A stretch of 24,992 nt of DNA from Planctomycetaceae bacterium (GTDB lineage Bacteria; Planctomycetota; Planctomycetia; Pirellulales; Thermoguttaceae): assembly GCA_031261125.1 (NCBI GenBank), contig JAISJZ010000360.1, positions 1 through 24,992 on the forward strand, given 5' to 3'. Made by a program: the position numbers and the translations under genes. Under the pieces are notes generated by a model, which was given only the letters and a program-made list of their open reading frames with translations, did no database searches and had not been told where the DNA came from. This document shows, piece by piece, positions 12,194 through 20,042 of the stretch (its first letter is position 1; every line of letters starts with the position of its first letter).

Positions 12194-14911
12194 TTATTCT
12201 TTATCTTCGCCGAGGTTTTCGAGAAACCGGCGAATCGGCTCTTCGCCCGGCAGCGGATGCGAAATCAGTAATTTGCGCTGCAAGTCCCGAACGCTGCCGT
12301 CGACCGGTTCGGAACCGTTCTTCCATAACGTCAAAATTTCCAATGCCCGGCATAGTTCAACCCAAACCTCCGGCGACGGATAATTTTCGCAGTTCACTAA
12401 TTCCTTCATATATTGATGAAGCAACTTCAACGCTTTCACATCTTCGTTGTGTTTGAGCAGAAAAAACGTGTAGGACGTGTAAAGATGCCGGTACGTCAAA
12501 TAAACTTCGTCAGGAAAATCCGTTCCGTTTGATTTCAATACCTTTTTCATTAACCGTTTTGCTTCTTTATAAACCTTATCTGTTTTTTCAAACGGAAAGA
12601 CCTCTTCGACTGCTTTCGCATACGTCATCAGCGACAACAGCAGCAGCCGGTTCGCCTCCTGAATCTCGTTGTTTTGCAGCGCACGAATGACACCGACACT
12701 TCGTTCAAACAGTTGTTCCGCTTTCTCCGTCTGTTTCAATTCCAAAGCGCACAGGGCTTGATAATGCAGCGATTGACGTTGTTCACCGATATAGTACAGT
12801 TGTCTGTCCCGAAACGGGTCGGTCGCCGTAAATTTTACCAACGGTGCGCTTCGCACATTCGCCTCCCGCCGGTAATACTCTGCTTTGGAACGCAGTTTGT
12901 CCGTGCCGGCTTCAAGTTGTTCCCAAATCTTCGCTGCCGCTGCAAAATCGGAACCCGCTCTTTTGAATTTCTTATCCAGCATCGACAACGCTCCCCGCTG
13001 CTGCAAGAACGATGCCGCTTTCATACCAAAAAACATTGCGGAATCACCGTTTGCCTCCGGCCGCTGCTGCTGTGCCGTTTCAACCGCGGAATCAGCGGCA
13101 TTGAGAGCGGCGCGGAGAAGTCCCTGCCGGATTTTATCGGGATACAAATCCTCCGGCTGTAATTGCGATTCGGCAAACTCCAAAAACTTCGAGTAGGCGA
13201 GCAGAATATCGAACATCAGTTGCGGATGCCCGTCGGCAAACCGCCGCCGTACATCGTCGATTGCTCTATGAAACAACTGAAACGATTTTTCAATGCTGCC
13301 CTGATGAACGTAAAACAATGCCGCGTGTTCCAGCAGTTCACTCCATTGCAATTTTGCCGCCGGCGGTCGGTCTTCCGGTTCATCGTCCGCAACCGTCCGA
13401 TGTAGTCGCAAAGAATGGAGAACGTCTTTTTCTGCTGCCGCCCAATCGCCTTGCTCTTCAAAACAAATACTGCGCAGTTGCTTAATCGCCGCTAAATCGC
13501 CGATGTATTCCAGTCGTCCGTCATCGACAACCGGTTCTAACACCGCAATCAGTTTGTTGAGCCAAAACAGCGTTTGCTCTTTGTTGTTCCGAAGCCGTTC
13601 GATGCCGACCATTTTCCGATAAGCGGTGATAATGTTCGGTAAAATCTCGGTGTGACCGGAATCGTATCTGCGGTGCAGTTTTGCCAGTGCCTGCATTTTC
13701 ATCTTCACGGCTTCATCAAGTTTCTCCTGCGCTGCCAACATATTAGCGTGGTTCAGTTGCACCACGCCGATGGAATACGGGATAAACGTTGAGTCATCGG
13801 CATCCGGCAAACGCAGGTCTTCTGAATGTTTATACAAAGCGGCGGACTCCTTAAAGGAATCATCTGCCTCTTTGAACCGCTTCAATTCAGAAAACACGTT
13901 GCCGCGGCACATTATTGCGTTGGCAATTCCAACGCGGGCAAAATAATTCAGCGGTTCCCGCTCGGTAATATACCGGTAACGTCCGATACACAGTTCCAGT
14001 TCTTCCAGTGCCGTTTCCGGTTCGCCGACGCGCTCGTAAATCAATCCCCGATGTAAGTGCAACGCCGGCAAAAGCATCGCCGGAATAAGGTGTCCGTTTG
14101 CCTGAAGTTTTTCAATCAGTTCAAGGGTCTGCGCTGATACTTCCAGCGATTCCGCCAGTGCGTCCCTGTGTTCCAGAAGATGCGCCAGCCGCATCAACGC
14201 TTGCAGTAAAACGGGGACGAATTCGGATTCGTCGTTTTCGAGACAGCCCTGAATTTGTTCGATTGCCTTTTTATAATCCCCGGCGGCACTTTCCGTATCG
14301 CCGCTTTGTTCTTTCGCTTCGGCACAAGACAACAAAGCGGCGACGAGTTGATGCCGAAATTCCGGTTCGCCGTTTTTTGCCATCCGTGTCCAAATCCGCA
14401 CCGCTTGTTCTTGGGCGGCAATCGCAGCGGACAATGCCCCGAACGGTTCAATGAGGACTTCTGCCCGGTTCATCAACGCTACCGCCAACTCGTTCTGCAA
14501 GTCCGTTCCGATACTGCGGTTTTCCGAAAGGTAATGAATAACGTTGTTGAACGCGAGCAGACCGGGTTTCGGACCTTGCGAAATGCGGATGATGATTGCC
14601 CGGAACAACATACACCGTCCGAGGGCTTCCTGAAATTCGACTTGTCCGTCGCGGATTAACTGTTTGGCGATACCGATTGCCTCATCGACCAGCGTAATGG
14701 CACCGGGAAAAGATTGTTTTTCAGCAAGGTGCTGGGCAGAACGCATTAGGGAGTCGGCAAGTTCCGGTCGCAGATGCAGTCCACCGGCGGCGATTTCGGC
14801 GCGCAGCCGCCGCACGGACTCCTCCGGGGATTCCTTGCGTTTTTTTCTACCGTTAAAGTGTTCGTAATCGTCGTAGGTACTCACGGTCTCGGCATCCTCT
14901 TCGTCCTTCAT
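12194..14911 (-). CDS. Large TPR-repeat protein
   Basis: This is a 905-residue cytoplasmic protein with no signal peptide. After a charged N-terminus (MKDEEDAETVSTYDDYEHFN, GRKKRK) it is almost entirely alpha-helical, with degenerate tetratricopeptide repeats throughout. The clearest are LHRGLIYERVGEPETALEEL, AIMCRGNVFSELKRFKEADD and YAKAVEEVFPFEKTDKVYKE. TPR arrays bind other proteins; no enzymatic domain is visible. The frame stays open back to 15235, but that would run through the divergent dxr start and promoter, and its sequence there is not TPR-like, so I use the ATG at 14911. A TATAAT on the minus strand at 14992-14987 may be its -10, without a good -35. It heads the run with DUF721 and the C25 peptidase. 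Confidence 0.8.
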   Translation of the reverse strand: MKDEEDAETVSTYDDYEHFNGRKKRKESPEESVRRLRAEIAAGGLHLRPELADSLMRSAQHLAEKQSFPGAITLVDEAIGIAKQLIRDGQVEFQEALGRCMLFRAIIIRISQGPKPGLLAFNNVIHYLSENRSIGTDLQNELAVALMNRAEVLIEPFGALSAAIAAQEQAVRIWTRMAKNGEPEFRHQLVAALLSCAEAKEQSGDTESAAGDYKKAIEQIQGCLENDESEFVPVLLQALMRLAHLLEHRDALAESLEVSAQTLELIEKLQANGHLIPAMLLPALHLHRGLIYERVGEPETALEELELCIGRYRYITEREPLNYFARVGIANAIMCRGNVFSELKRFKEADDSFKESAALYKHSEDLRLPDADDSTFIPYSIGVVQLNHANMLAAQEKLDEAVKMKMQALAKLHRRYDSGHTEILPNIITAYRKMVGIERLRNNKEQTLFWLNKLIAVLEPVVDDGRLEYIGDLAAIKQLRSICFEEQGDWAAAEKDVLHSLRLHRTVADDEPEDRPPAAKLQWSELLEHAALFYVHQGSIEKSFQLFHRAIDDVRRRFADGHPQLMFDILLAYSKFLEFAESQLQPEDLYPDKIRQGLLRAALNAADSAVETAQQQRPEANGDSAMFFGMKAASFLQQRGALSMLDKKFKRAGSDFAAAAKIWEQLEAGTDKLRSKAEYYRREANVRSAPLVKFTATDPFRDRQLYYIGEQRQSLHYQALCALELKQTEKAEQLFERSVGVIRALQNNEIQEANRLLLLSLMTYAKAVEEVFPFEKTDKVYKEAKRLMKKVLKSNGTDFPDEVYLTYRHLYTSYTFFLLKHNEDVKALKLLHQYMKELVNCENYPSPEVWVELCRALEILTLWKNGSEPVDGSVRDLQRKLLISHPLPGEEPIRRFLENLGEDKE

Positions 14912-15002
14912 TATAGACGATAGTATCGGCACAAGCAAGTCCCCGGAATCGGAAAGCAGGAAACAAGGAAATGCCGTTTCCCGGTCATTATAGATTGCCC
15001 TG

Positions 15003-15030
15003 TTGAAAAAAATGAAAAACGAAGTACAAT
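15003..15030 (+). promoter_or_regulatory. Promoter of dxr-rseP
   Basis: TTGAAA (15003-15008) and TACAAT (15025-15030) are separated by 16 bases. Start of transcription would fall near 15036, only about 6 bases before the dxr ATG, so the message would be nearly leaderless. Confidence 0.45.
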
Positions 15031-15041
15031 GAACGGGAAGA

Positions 15042-16280
15042 ATGAGAGAGTTACCGTTTCCACGCCGCATCGCAATCCTCGGCTCCAGCGGGAGTATCGG
15101 TCGTTCTGCGCTCGAAGTGGTTGCGGACTCTGAAGGAAAACTCGTGCCGGTGCTGCTGTCCGTCCACCGGCAAACAGACGTTCTTGCCGAACAAATCCGG
15201 CAAATGACGCTGCGGAACGTTGCCGAACATATCAAAGACGGAACATCGCCGCCGCTGCCCCGCTGGGTTGTTGTAACCGATGAAACCGCCGACCGGTCGC
15301 CGTTGGAGGACTTGCCGCCGGATGTCGAAGTTCTCTACGGACACAACGCTCTGTGCAAACTCGTTCAGGAGCCGGAAGTTGACATTGTTCTTTCCGCCAT
15401 CGTCGGAAGTGCCGGTCTGACAAGCACTTGGTCGGCACTCGAAGCGGGCAAAACCGTTGCACTGGCAAACAAAGAGTCCCTCGTGATGGGCGGTGCGCTG
15501 CTGCCGGAATTGGCGAAAAAGACCGGCGGTCGGCTTATTCCTGTTGACAGTGAACATTCGGCGGTAATGCAGTGTTTGTCAACGGCGGGGGGAACGGAGG
15601 AAACCGGCGGCATAGCCCCCCGGTTAAACCGGATTATATTGACGGCAAGCGGCGGACCGTTTCGGACGAAAACACGGGACGAATTGGAAAACGTTACGGT
15701 ACAGGAAGCGTTGTCCCATCCCACTTGGAAAATGGGAAAAAAAATTACCATTGATTCCGCAACGCTGATGAATAAAGCGTTGGAAATCATTGAAGCGCGG
15801 TGGTTCTTCGATGTACCGGTCAGCAAAATCAATGTGATGATTCATCCGCAGTCCGTCGTTCATTCACTTGTCGAATTCATTGACGGTTCGGTGATTGCCC
15901 AAATGAGTCCGCCGGATATGAAACTGCCGATTCAGACGGCGTTAAACTATCCGTACCGATTAGACGGTCCCGCCGAACGAATGGATTGGCGAAAAACATT
16001 AACGCTGGACTTTTACCCGCCGGATTTAGAACGTTTTCCGGCGATTTCCCTCGGCTTGGAAGTTGCCGAAATTGCCGGTACCGCCGGTGCGGTGGTCAAT
16101 GCGGCAAACGAAGTTGCCGTTGCCGCTTTTTTGAACGGAACGGTGCCGTTTTTGAAAATCGTCGAAGTATGCCGGTCAGTGCTGGCACATCATCAATACG
16201 AACAACGCCCGACACTGGAAAAGTTGCTGGAACTTGACAGTTGGGCAAGAAAAGAAACAGAAAGGATAGTAAATGTCTGA
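15042..16280 (+). CDS. dxr: 1-deoxy-D-xylulose-5-phosphate reductoisomerase
   Basis: DXR converts 1-deoxy-D-xylulose 5-phosphate to 2-C-methyl-D-erythritol 4-phosphate with NADPH, the committed step of the MEP isoprenoid pathway in the cytoplasm. The 412-residue sequence has all landmarks: the nucleotide loop GSSGSIG (14-20), LANKESLVMGG (141-151), metal ligands D169 and E171 in PVDSEHSA and E248 in MNKALEIIEA, the flexible loop SHPTWKMGKKITIDSATLMNK, and NAANEVAVAAF near the C-terminus. Residues about 180-196 (TAGGTEETGGIAP) are longer than in common DXRs and are encoded by a GC-rich palindromic patch at 15602-15625. The gene overlaps rseP by 8 bases and the two form an operon, a frequent arrangement in bacteria. 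Confidence 0.97.
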   Translation: MRELPFPRRIAILGSSGSIGRSALEVVADSEGKLVPVLLSVHRQTDVLAEQIRQMTLRNVAEHIKDGTSPPLPRWVVVTDETADRSPLEDLPPDVEVLYGHNALCKLVQEPEVDIVLSAIVGSAGLTSTWSALEAGKTVALANKESLVMGGALLPELAKKTGGRLIPVDSEHSAVMQCLSTAGGTEETGGIAPRLNRIILTASGGPFRTKTRDELENVTVQEALSHPTWKMGKKITIDSATLMNKALEIIEARWFFDVPVSKINVMIHPQSVVHSLVEFIDGSVIAQMSPPDMKLPIQTALNYPYRLDGPAERMDWRKTLTLDFYPPDLERFPAISLGLEVAEIAGTAGAVVNAANEVAVAAFLNGTVPFLKIVEVCRSVLAHHQYEQRPTLEKLLELDSWARKETERIVNV

Positions 16281-18351
16281 AATTTGGACAGTTGCTTATA
16301 ACATCGTGTTAGTTATTCTCGGTATCAATGCGCTGATTATCGTTCACGAATGGGGACATTTCATCGTTGCCCGAATGTGCGGTGTGCGCTGCGAAAAATT
16401 CTACATCTGGTTCGACTTCTGGGGCTTGAAATTTTTCAAGTTCAAATGGGGCAATACGGAATACGGTCTCGGTTTGTTTCCGCTCGGCGGATACGTCAAA
16501 ATGCTCGGACAAGAGGATAATCCGGGCGAGTTGCGCAAAGAATTAGAGCGGGCAAAAACTGCCGGCACCGGGGACTTGCCCCCGAATGAAAACGAACAAA
16601 CCCCGCCGCAACCCGGAACCGGTACTAGCGATAAACTGAACGAAGCCGTTTTTGCAAAGGATAGTTTTCTTGCGAAAAGTGTGCCGCAGCGGTTGGCAAT
16701 CATTGTTGCCGGCGTGGTGATGAATTTTATCTTTGCTGTTGTTTGCGCAACCGCCGCCTATATGGTCGGCATCGAAGAGACCGCCCCGTCCATCGGCAGC
16801 GTCGTACCGGGTTCGCCGGCGTGGGATGTCGGTCTCGAAGCCGGCGACCGCATCACTGCCATTAACGGCAGTCCCGCCCGTATGTTCACCGATATAAATA
16901 TGGCAATGGTCGGAAACGAAAGCGGCGTGAAACTGGCGGTTGAACGCGTTTACGGAAAAAGCGAAATTACCGTCATTCCCCGCAAGCGTCCGAGCGACCT
17001 TATACCAATGATTGGCATTGGTCCGTTGCCGACGCTGCACTTTGCATCGAACAAACAAGCCGTCTATGACAACTGCAAGCCGCTGTATCCGAAAGAAACA
17101 CTGGACGAACTTACAAAACGGCTGACTGACCTGCGGATTTTGGAAGTGAACGGCACTGCCGTCAAAACATTTGCCGAGTTTCAGGAAGAGCAACTGAAAC
17201 AATTCGATAAGCCGGTAAACGTCGGCTTTGTCAATGCGAAGAACGAACCGTATCAAACGGAAGTGCCGGCAATTCCGATGCTGGAAACGGGGCTGCGGTT
17301 CCGAATGGGCAGTATCGTGAACATCCTGCCGGGGTCGGATGCCGAAGAGAAAGGAATCAAAACCGGCGATAAAATCGTTGCCGTTGACGGACAAACGGAT
17401 TTAGACCCGTTGAAGTTGCCGCAACTGATTTTGCAGAAAGTTAACGAAGGCAAAACATCGGTTGAATTAAAACTGATGAACGAAACAAATATTGAACGCA
17501 TCGTAGTTATTGAATTGAAACCGGAACGCCAAATCCCGCAGTTGGGTTTTCTTTCGATGAAAGACCCCGTCGGCAGCACCGCACTGGGTTTGACGTGGAC
17601 AGCAGAACCGGTGATTGAAACGGGTGAACTCGCCGGCAAGCGGGTCATTTCCGTTAAGATTCTCAATGCTGAACGGGTGCTGAAAAACTCGTCGTTTATG
17701 TTCGCCGACAGCGAAGGCGTTCAATTTACCGGTGTCGGCGATAAAGTTGACATTCCGTACATCTTCGACAAGATACTGAATAATTCGCCGGTGAAGAAAA
17801 ATAAGCCGCCCAATCCGTTAGTCGTCCGCCTCGGTATCGAGGAAAACGGCAAGCCGACGACGGTTGATTTGCCGGTGTTTTACTCGAAGGACTGGTTCAA
17901 CACCGACCGGGGCTTTCTGCTTAAAGCGGAATCGGTAATGGTGAAAATCACATCTTTCGGCGAAGCATTGCAACTCGGAACCGCCAAGATGGTCGAGTAT
18001 TCGCTATCCGTATTCAAGTTTCTGCAAGCGTTGACGAACGGTTCGGTATCGCCGCGGGCTTTGAGCGGACCGGTCGGTATCGTTTCGCTGGCGTACCGGT
18101 TTGCGGACAACGGCTTCGGGACATACCTGCTGTTTTTGTGTATGATTGGGGCGAACCTTGCCGTGATAAACGTTTTGCCGATACCGGTACTGGACGGCGG
18201 ACACGTTGTTTTTCTGCTGTATGAAGGCATTACGGGCAAGGCACCAAACGAAACGTTCCAAGTGATTGTCAGTTATATGGGTTTGGCACTGATTTTGGCG
18301 TTAATGGTTTGGGTGATTTCGCTGGATCTCAGTTGTATCTCCCGATTCTGA
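16273..18351 (+). CDS. rseP: RseP-like site-2 membrane zinc metalloprotease, enlarged
   Basis: This M50 intramembrane protease cleaves membrane-anchored regulators, classically the anti-sigma factor RseA after DegS. Active-site motifs are HEWGH in helix 1 (H25, E26, H29) and LDGG near the end (D641). Membrane segments lie at about 6-28, 139-166, 612-640 and 668-690. At 692 residues it is much longer than E. coli RseP (about 450). A Pro/Glu-rich cytosolic insertion follows the first loop (about 82-128), and the periplasmic part holds at least two PDZ domains (about 170-240, around SVVPGSPAWDVGLEAGD; and about 340-415, around NILPGSDAEEKGIKTGD), plus a possible third between them (LRILEVNGTAVKTF) and more beta-rich sequence. 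AAGGA precedes the ATG, inside dxr. Its natural substrate here is unknown. Confidence 0.92.
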   Translation: MSEIWTVAYNIVLVILGINALIIVHEWGHFIVARMCGVRCEKFYIWFDFWGLKFFKFKWGNTEYGLGLFPLGGYVKMLGQEDNPGELRKELERAKTAGTGDLPPNENEQTPPQPGTGTSDKLNEAVFAKDSFLAKSVPQRLAIIVAGVVMNFIFAVVCATAAYMVGIEETAPSIGSVVPGSPAWDVGLEAGDRITAINGSPARMFTDINMAMVGNESGVKLAVERVYGKSEITVIPRKRPSDLIPMIGIGPLPTLHFASNKQAVYDNCKPLYPKETLDELTKRLTDLRILEVNGTAVKTFAEFQEEQLKQFDKPVNVGFVNAKNEPYQTEVPAIPMLETGLRFRMGSIVNILPGSDAEEKGIKTGDKIVAVDGQTDLDPLKLPQLILQKVNEGKTSVELKLMNETNIERIVVIELKPERQIPQLGFLSMKDPVGSTALGLTWTAEPVIETGELAGKRVISVKILNAERVLKNSSFMFADSEGVQFTGVGDKVDIPYIFDKILNNSPVKKNKPPNPLVVRLGIEENGKPTTVDLPVFYSKDWFNTDRGFLLKAESVMVKITSFGEALQLGTAKMVEYSLSVFKFLQALTNGSVSPRALSGPVGIVSLAYRFADNGFGTYLLFLCMIGANLAVINVLPIPVLDGGHVVFLLYEGITGKAPNETFQVIVSYMGLALILALMVWVISLDLSCISRF

Positions 18352-18378
18352 TTATCTTAAAATCAATCAACCGGGAAA

Positions 18379-18401
18379 AGCGGGAAACACAGTTTCCCGC
18401 T
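18379..18401. terminator. Bidirectional terminator hairpin
   Basis: AGCGGGAAAC, three bases, GTTTCCCGCT is a perfect 10-pair stem in the 79-base gap between convergent rseP and the TIM-barrel gene. It is followed by TTTCCC on the minus strand and by a moderately T-rich stretch on the plus strand. GCTCGTGA occurs twice (18399-18406 and 18416-18423) just after it. Confidence 0.6.
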
Positions 18402-18430
18402 CGTGAATTTCTTTTCGCTCGTGATTTTTT

Positions 18431-19369
18431 CTACCGCAGAGCGTTCCGCAAACGCTGTAACGGCTTGCGGTCCCGACGGGCGGTCTTCGTTCCGGCAATC
18501 TCCTTCGCAATCTCATCGAAGAACACAATCCCTTCGGCAACGAGCGGCTGATTGTTGTTCCAGTCCGCTTCATACTCAACCGAGAACGGAATGATGTGCG
18601 TCTTCGGGTGCGTTGCGAACTCCTTGAGAATGTCGGCGATTCCGACTTCGCCCTGTCCGAGCGGCACGTCCGCCCCGTTGTAATTGCCTTGGGCGTTTTT
18701 CTTCAAGTCCTTAATGTGGAAACTGTTGATGTGTCCTTTGAGTTTCTTAATGCACTCCAACGGGTTAAGTCCGCTGCGGAGCCAATGCCCGGTATCGGCA
18801 CACGAACCGATACGGGGACTTGCGTCTTTGATATGGTCGAGAACGATTTGCGGGTCCCAATAGATGGACGCTTTCGGATGATTGTGCAAGCCGATGAAGA
18901 ATTTGTACTCTTCCGCCAGTTTGCTGACTTCGGCGATTTTGTCAAACCCCGGCTCGACGTTCAGGAAGTTGAATCCGACGGCGGCAGCGAAATCGAAATG
19001 TGCCTTGTCGGGAGGGCAAACGCCCATCGAATGGGGCTTCGTCCCTGTTTCGGCGAGAAGGTCCTTGAATTTCTTGAAAGCGTCTTTGTTTTCCGGTTTG
19101 AGCAGGTCGGGACCGACTTTGACATCGCTGTCTTTTGACAGTTTTTGTCCGCTGAACAGTTCAAAACTGGAAGCACCGCACGCTTGGACTTTCTTAACGG
19201 CTTCGTCGAACGGGAAGCGGTTGAACGAGTAGATTTGCGGTCCGATTTTCCAGCCGAGTTTTTCGGTGTAAGCCCGTTCCGGCGGAACGGCAGCGAGAAG
19301 TTGAGGGGCAAACAGTGCGGCACCGCCCAGTACGAGGGAGGTTTGCAGCATTTCACGTCGCGTTGTCAT
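18431..19369 (-). CDS. Tat-exported TIM-barrel sugar isomerase/epimerase-like protein
   Basis: This 312-residue protein belongs to the xylose-isomerase-like TIM-barrel (AP_endonuc_2) superfamily. It begins with a twin-arginine signal (TTRREMLQTSLVLGGAALFA), so it should be exported folded. Likely divalent-metal ligands are spread along the barrel: the Glu in SFELFSG, LNVEP, the His in GLHNHP, CADTGHW, FHIKD and SVEYEADW. Enzymes of this type isomerise or epimerise sugars and polyols; the substrate is unknown. The first ATG (19375) directly abuts the AGGAG ribosome-binding site, whereas the ATG at 19369 is 6 bases from it, so 19369 is the real start. A near-consensus promoter lies at 19424-19452. 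The gene is alone in its transcript, with YhcH upstream on the same strand. Confidence 0.85.
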   Translation of the reverse strand: MTTRREMLQTSLVLGGAALFAPQLLAAVPPERAYTEKLGWKIGPQIYSFNRFPFDEAVKKVQACGASSFELFSGQKLSKDSDVKVGPDLLKPENKDAFKKFKDLLAETGTKPHSMGVCPPDKAHFDFAAAVGFNFLNVEPGFDKIAEVSKLAEEYKFFIGLHNHPKASIYWDPQIVLDHIKDASPRIGSCADTGHWLRSGLNPLECIKKLKGHINSFHIKDLKKNAQGNYNGADVPLGQGEVGIADILKEFATHPKTHIIPFSVEYEADWNNNQPLVAEGIVFFDEIAKEIAGTKTARRDRKPLQRLRNALR

Positions 19370-19375
19370 TGACAT

Positions 19376-19380
19376 CTCCT
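19376..19380 (-). promoter_or_regulatory. Ribosome-binding site deciding the TIM-barrel start
   Basis: AGGAG on the minus strand is followed by ATGTCA and then ATG. A zero spacer to the first ATG is not usable, while six bases to the second is ideal. The protein therefore begins MTTRREML. Confidence 0.75.
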
Positions 19381-19423
19381 AAATGGTGAAAGTAATACCG
19401 TTCCGAATTAAACGGCTGTGCCG

Positions 19424-19452
19424 ATTATAACGGCATATTCGGCGAAAGGCAA
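19424..19452 (-). promoter_or_regulatory. Promoter of the TIM-barrel gene
   Basis: On the minus strand TTGCCT (19452-19447) and TATAAT (19429-19424) are spaced by exactly 17 bases. The -10 lies within a GCCG...CGGC inverted repeat (19420-19434), which could be an operator. The leader would be about 48 bases. Confidence 0.65.
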
Positions 19453-19465
19453 GACAGGTGTTCGA

Positions 19466-19948
19466 CTAAATCCAGAGTTGCCCATTGACTTTAATCACCG
19501 CTTTTCTGACCGTTTCGCTGCCGAACGGCGGAACCGTGTGCTGCGGTTCGTGTCCGTCTTGCGGAAAAAACACCGCAAAATCACCGGTGCGCAGCATAAG
19601 CCAATGACTGGTGTTGTCTTTCGGGACGTTATCAAAGAACTGTACGTCTTCCTTTTGCTGATATTCCCTTTCGGAAAAGTCCCGCAGTCCGTTTAACGGC
19701 AAATGATAAACCCGTTCCTGACCGGACAAAACAATCTGAATGTCGATGTACTTACGGTGAACTTCCGGCATCCGATTCTCACTGTCGTCCGTTCGGTATT
19801 CCGAAACACGGGCAAAGATGTCCGTGCCGCGAATCGGATATTCCCCCGCCGGTGTATTCGTTTTCAACGTTTGGACAAACGTTTCGATGTCCTGCCGGAT
19901 GTCCGGCGGAAGATAAAACGATAAATGCGGAAGAATGTCGTAAATCAT
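19466..19948 (-). CDS. YhcH/YjgK/YiaL family (DUF386) beta-barrel protein
   Basis: This 160-residue protein is typical of the YhcH/YjgK/YiaL family, small cupin-like proteins often encoded with sialic acid or uncommon-sugar catabolism genes. Family features are the start MIYDILPHLSFY, the metal-site region EVHRKYIDIQIVLSGQE, the middle YQQKEDVQFFDN, and GDFAVFFPQDGHEPQ with its His-Glu pair, then a C-terminal Lys strand (VRKAVIKVNGQLW). The frame continues upstream to 20023, but the ATG at 19948 matches the family N-terminus and lies about 27 bases after the predicted transcription start. Its closeness to a sugar-isomerase-like gene on the same strand fits a role in carbohydrate metabolism, possibly anomer or epimer handling. 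Confidence 0.88.
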   Translation of the reverse strand: MIYDILPHLSFYLPPDIRQDIETFVQTLKTNTPAGEYPIRGTDIFARVSEYRTDDSENRMPEVHRKYIDIQIVLSGQERVYHLPLNGLRDFSEREYQQKEDVQFFDNVPKDNTSHWLMLRTGDFAVFFPQDGHEPQHTVPPFGSETVRKAVIKVNGQLWI

Positions 19949-19968
19949 CAGAGAAAATTTAAGGTTAA

Positions 19969-19996
19969 TGGACAAACGGCGATTATAGATTATAAT
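19969..19996 (+). promoter_or_regulatory. Promoter of the S46 peptidase-htrA operon
   Basis: TGGACA (19969-19974, five of six consensus bases) and TATAAT (19991-19996) have a 16-base spacer. Transcription would start near 20003, 40 bases before the ATG at 20043. It overlaps the opposing promoter of the YhcH gene. Confidence 0.6.
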
Positions 19997-20010
19997 GTTC
20001 AACGGGTCAA
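19982..20010 (-). promoter_or_regulatory. Promoter of the YhcH-family gene
   Basis: On the minus strand TTGACC (20010-20005) and TATAAT (19987-19982) have a 17-base spacer, a near-perfect sigma70-type promoter. Its span overlaps the plus-strand promoter at 19969-19996, so the two should compete for RNA polymerase. Confidence 0.65.
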
Positions 20011-20042
20011 TTACTGCGAACATTTTTCCCGCAAGTTAAAAT

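Noticed and set aside
12674..13162. 162-codon plus-strand frame inside the TPR gene
   Set aside because: It is antisense to clear TPR repeats, and the predicted protein has no domain pattern.
14912..15235. N-terminal extension of the TPR protein
   Set aside because: The 108 extra codons would cross the divergent dxr promoter and the start of dxr; their sequence is Ser/Cys-rich and unlike the rest of the protein.
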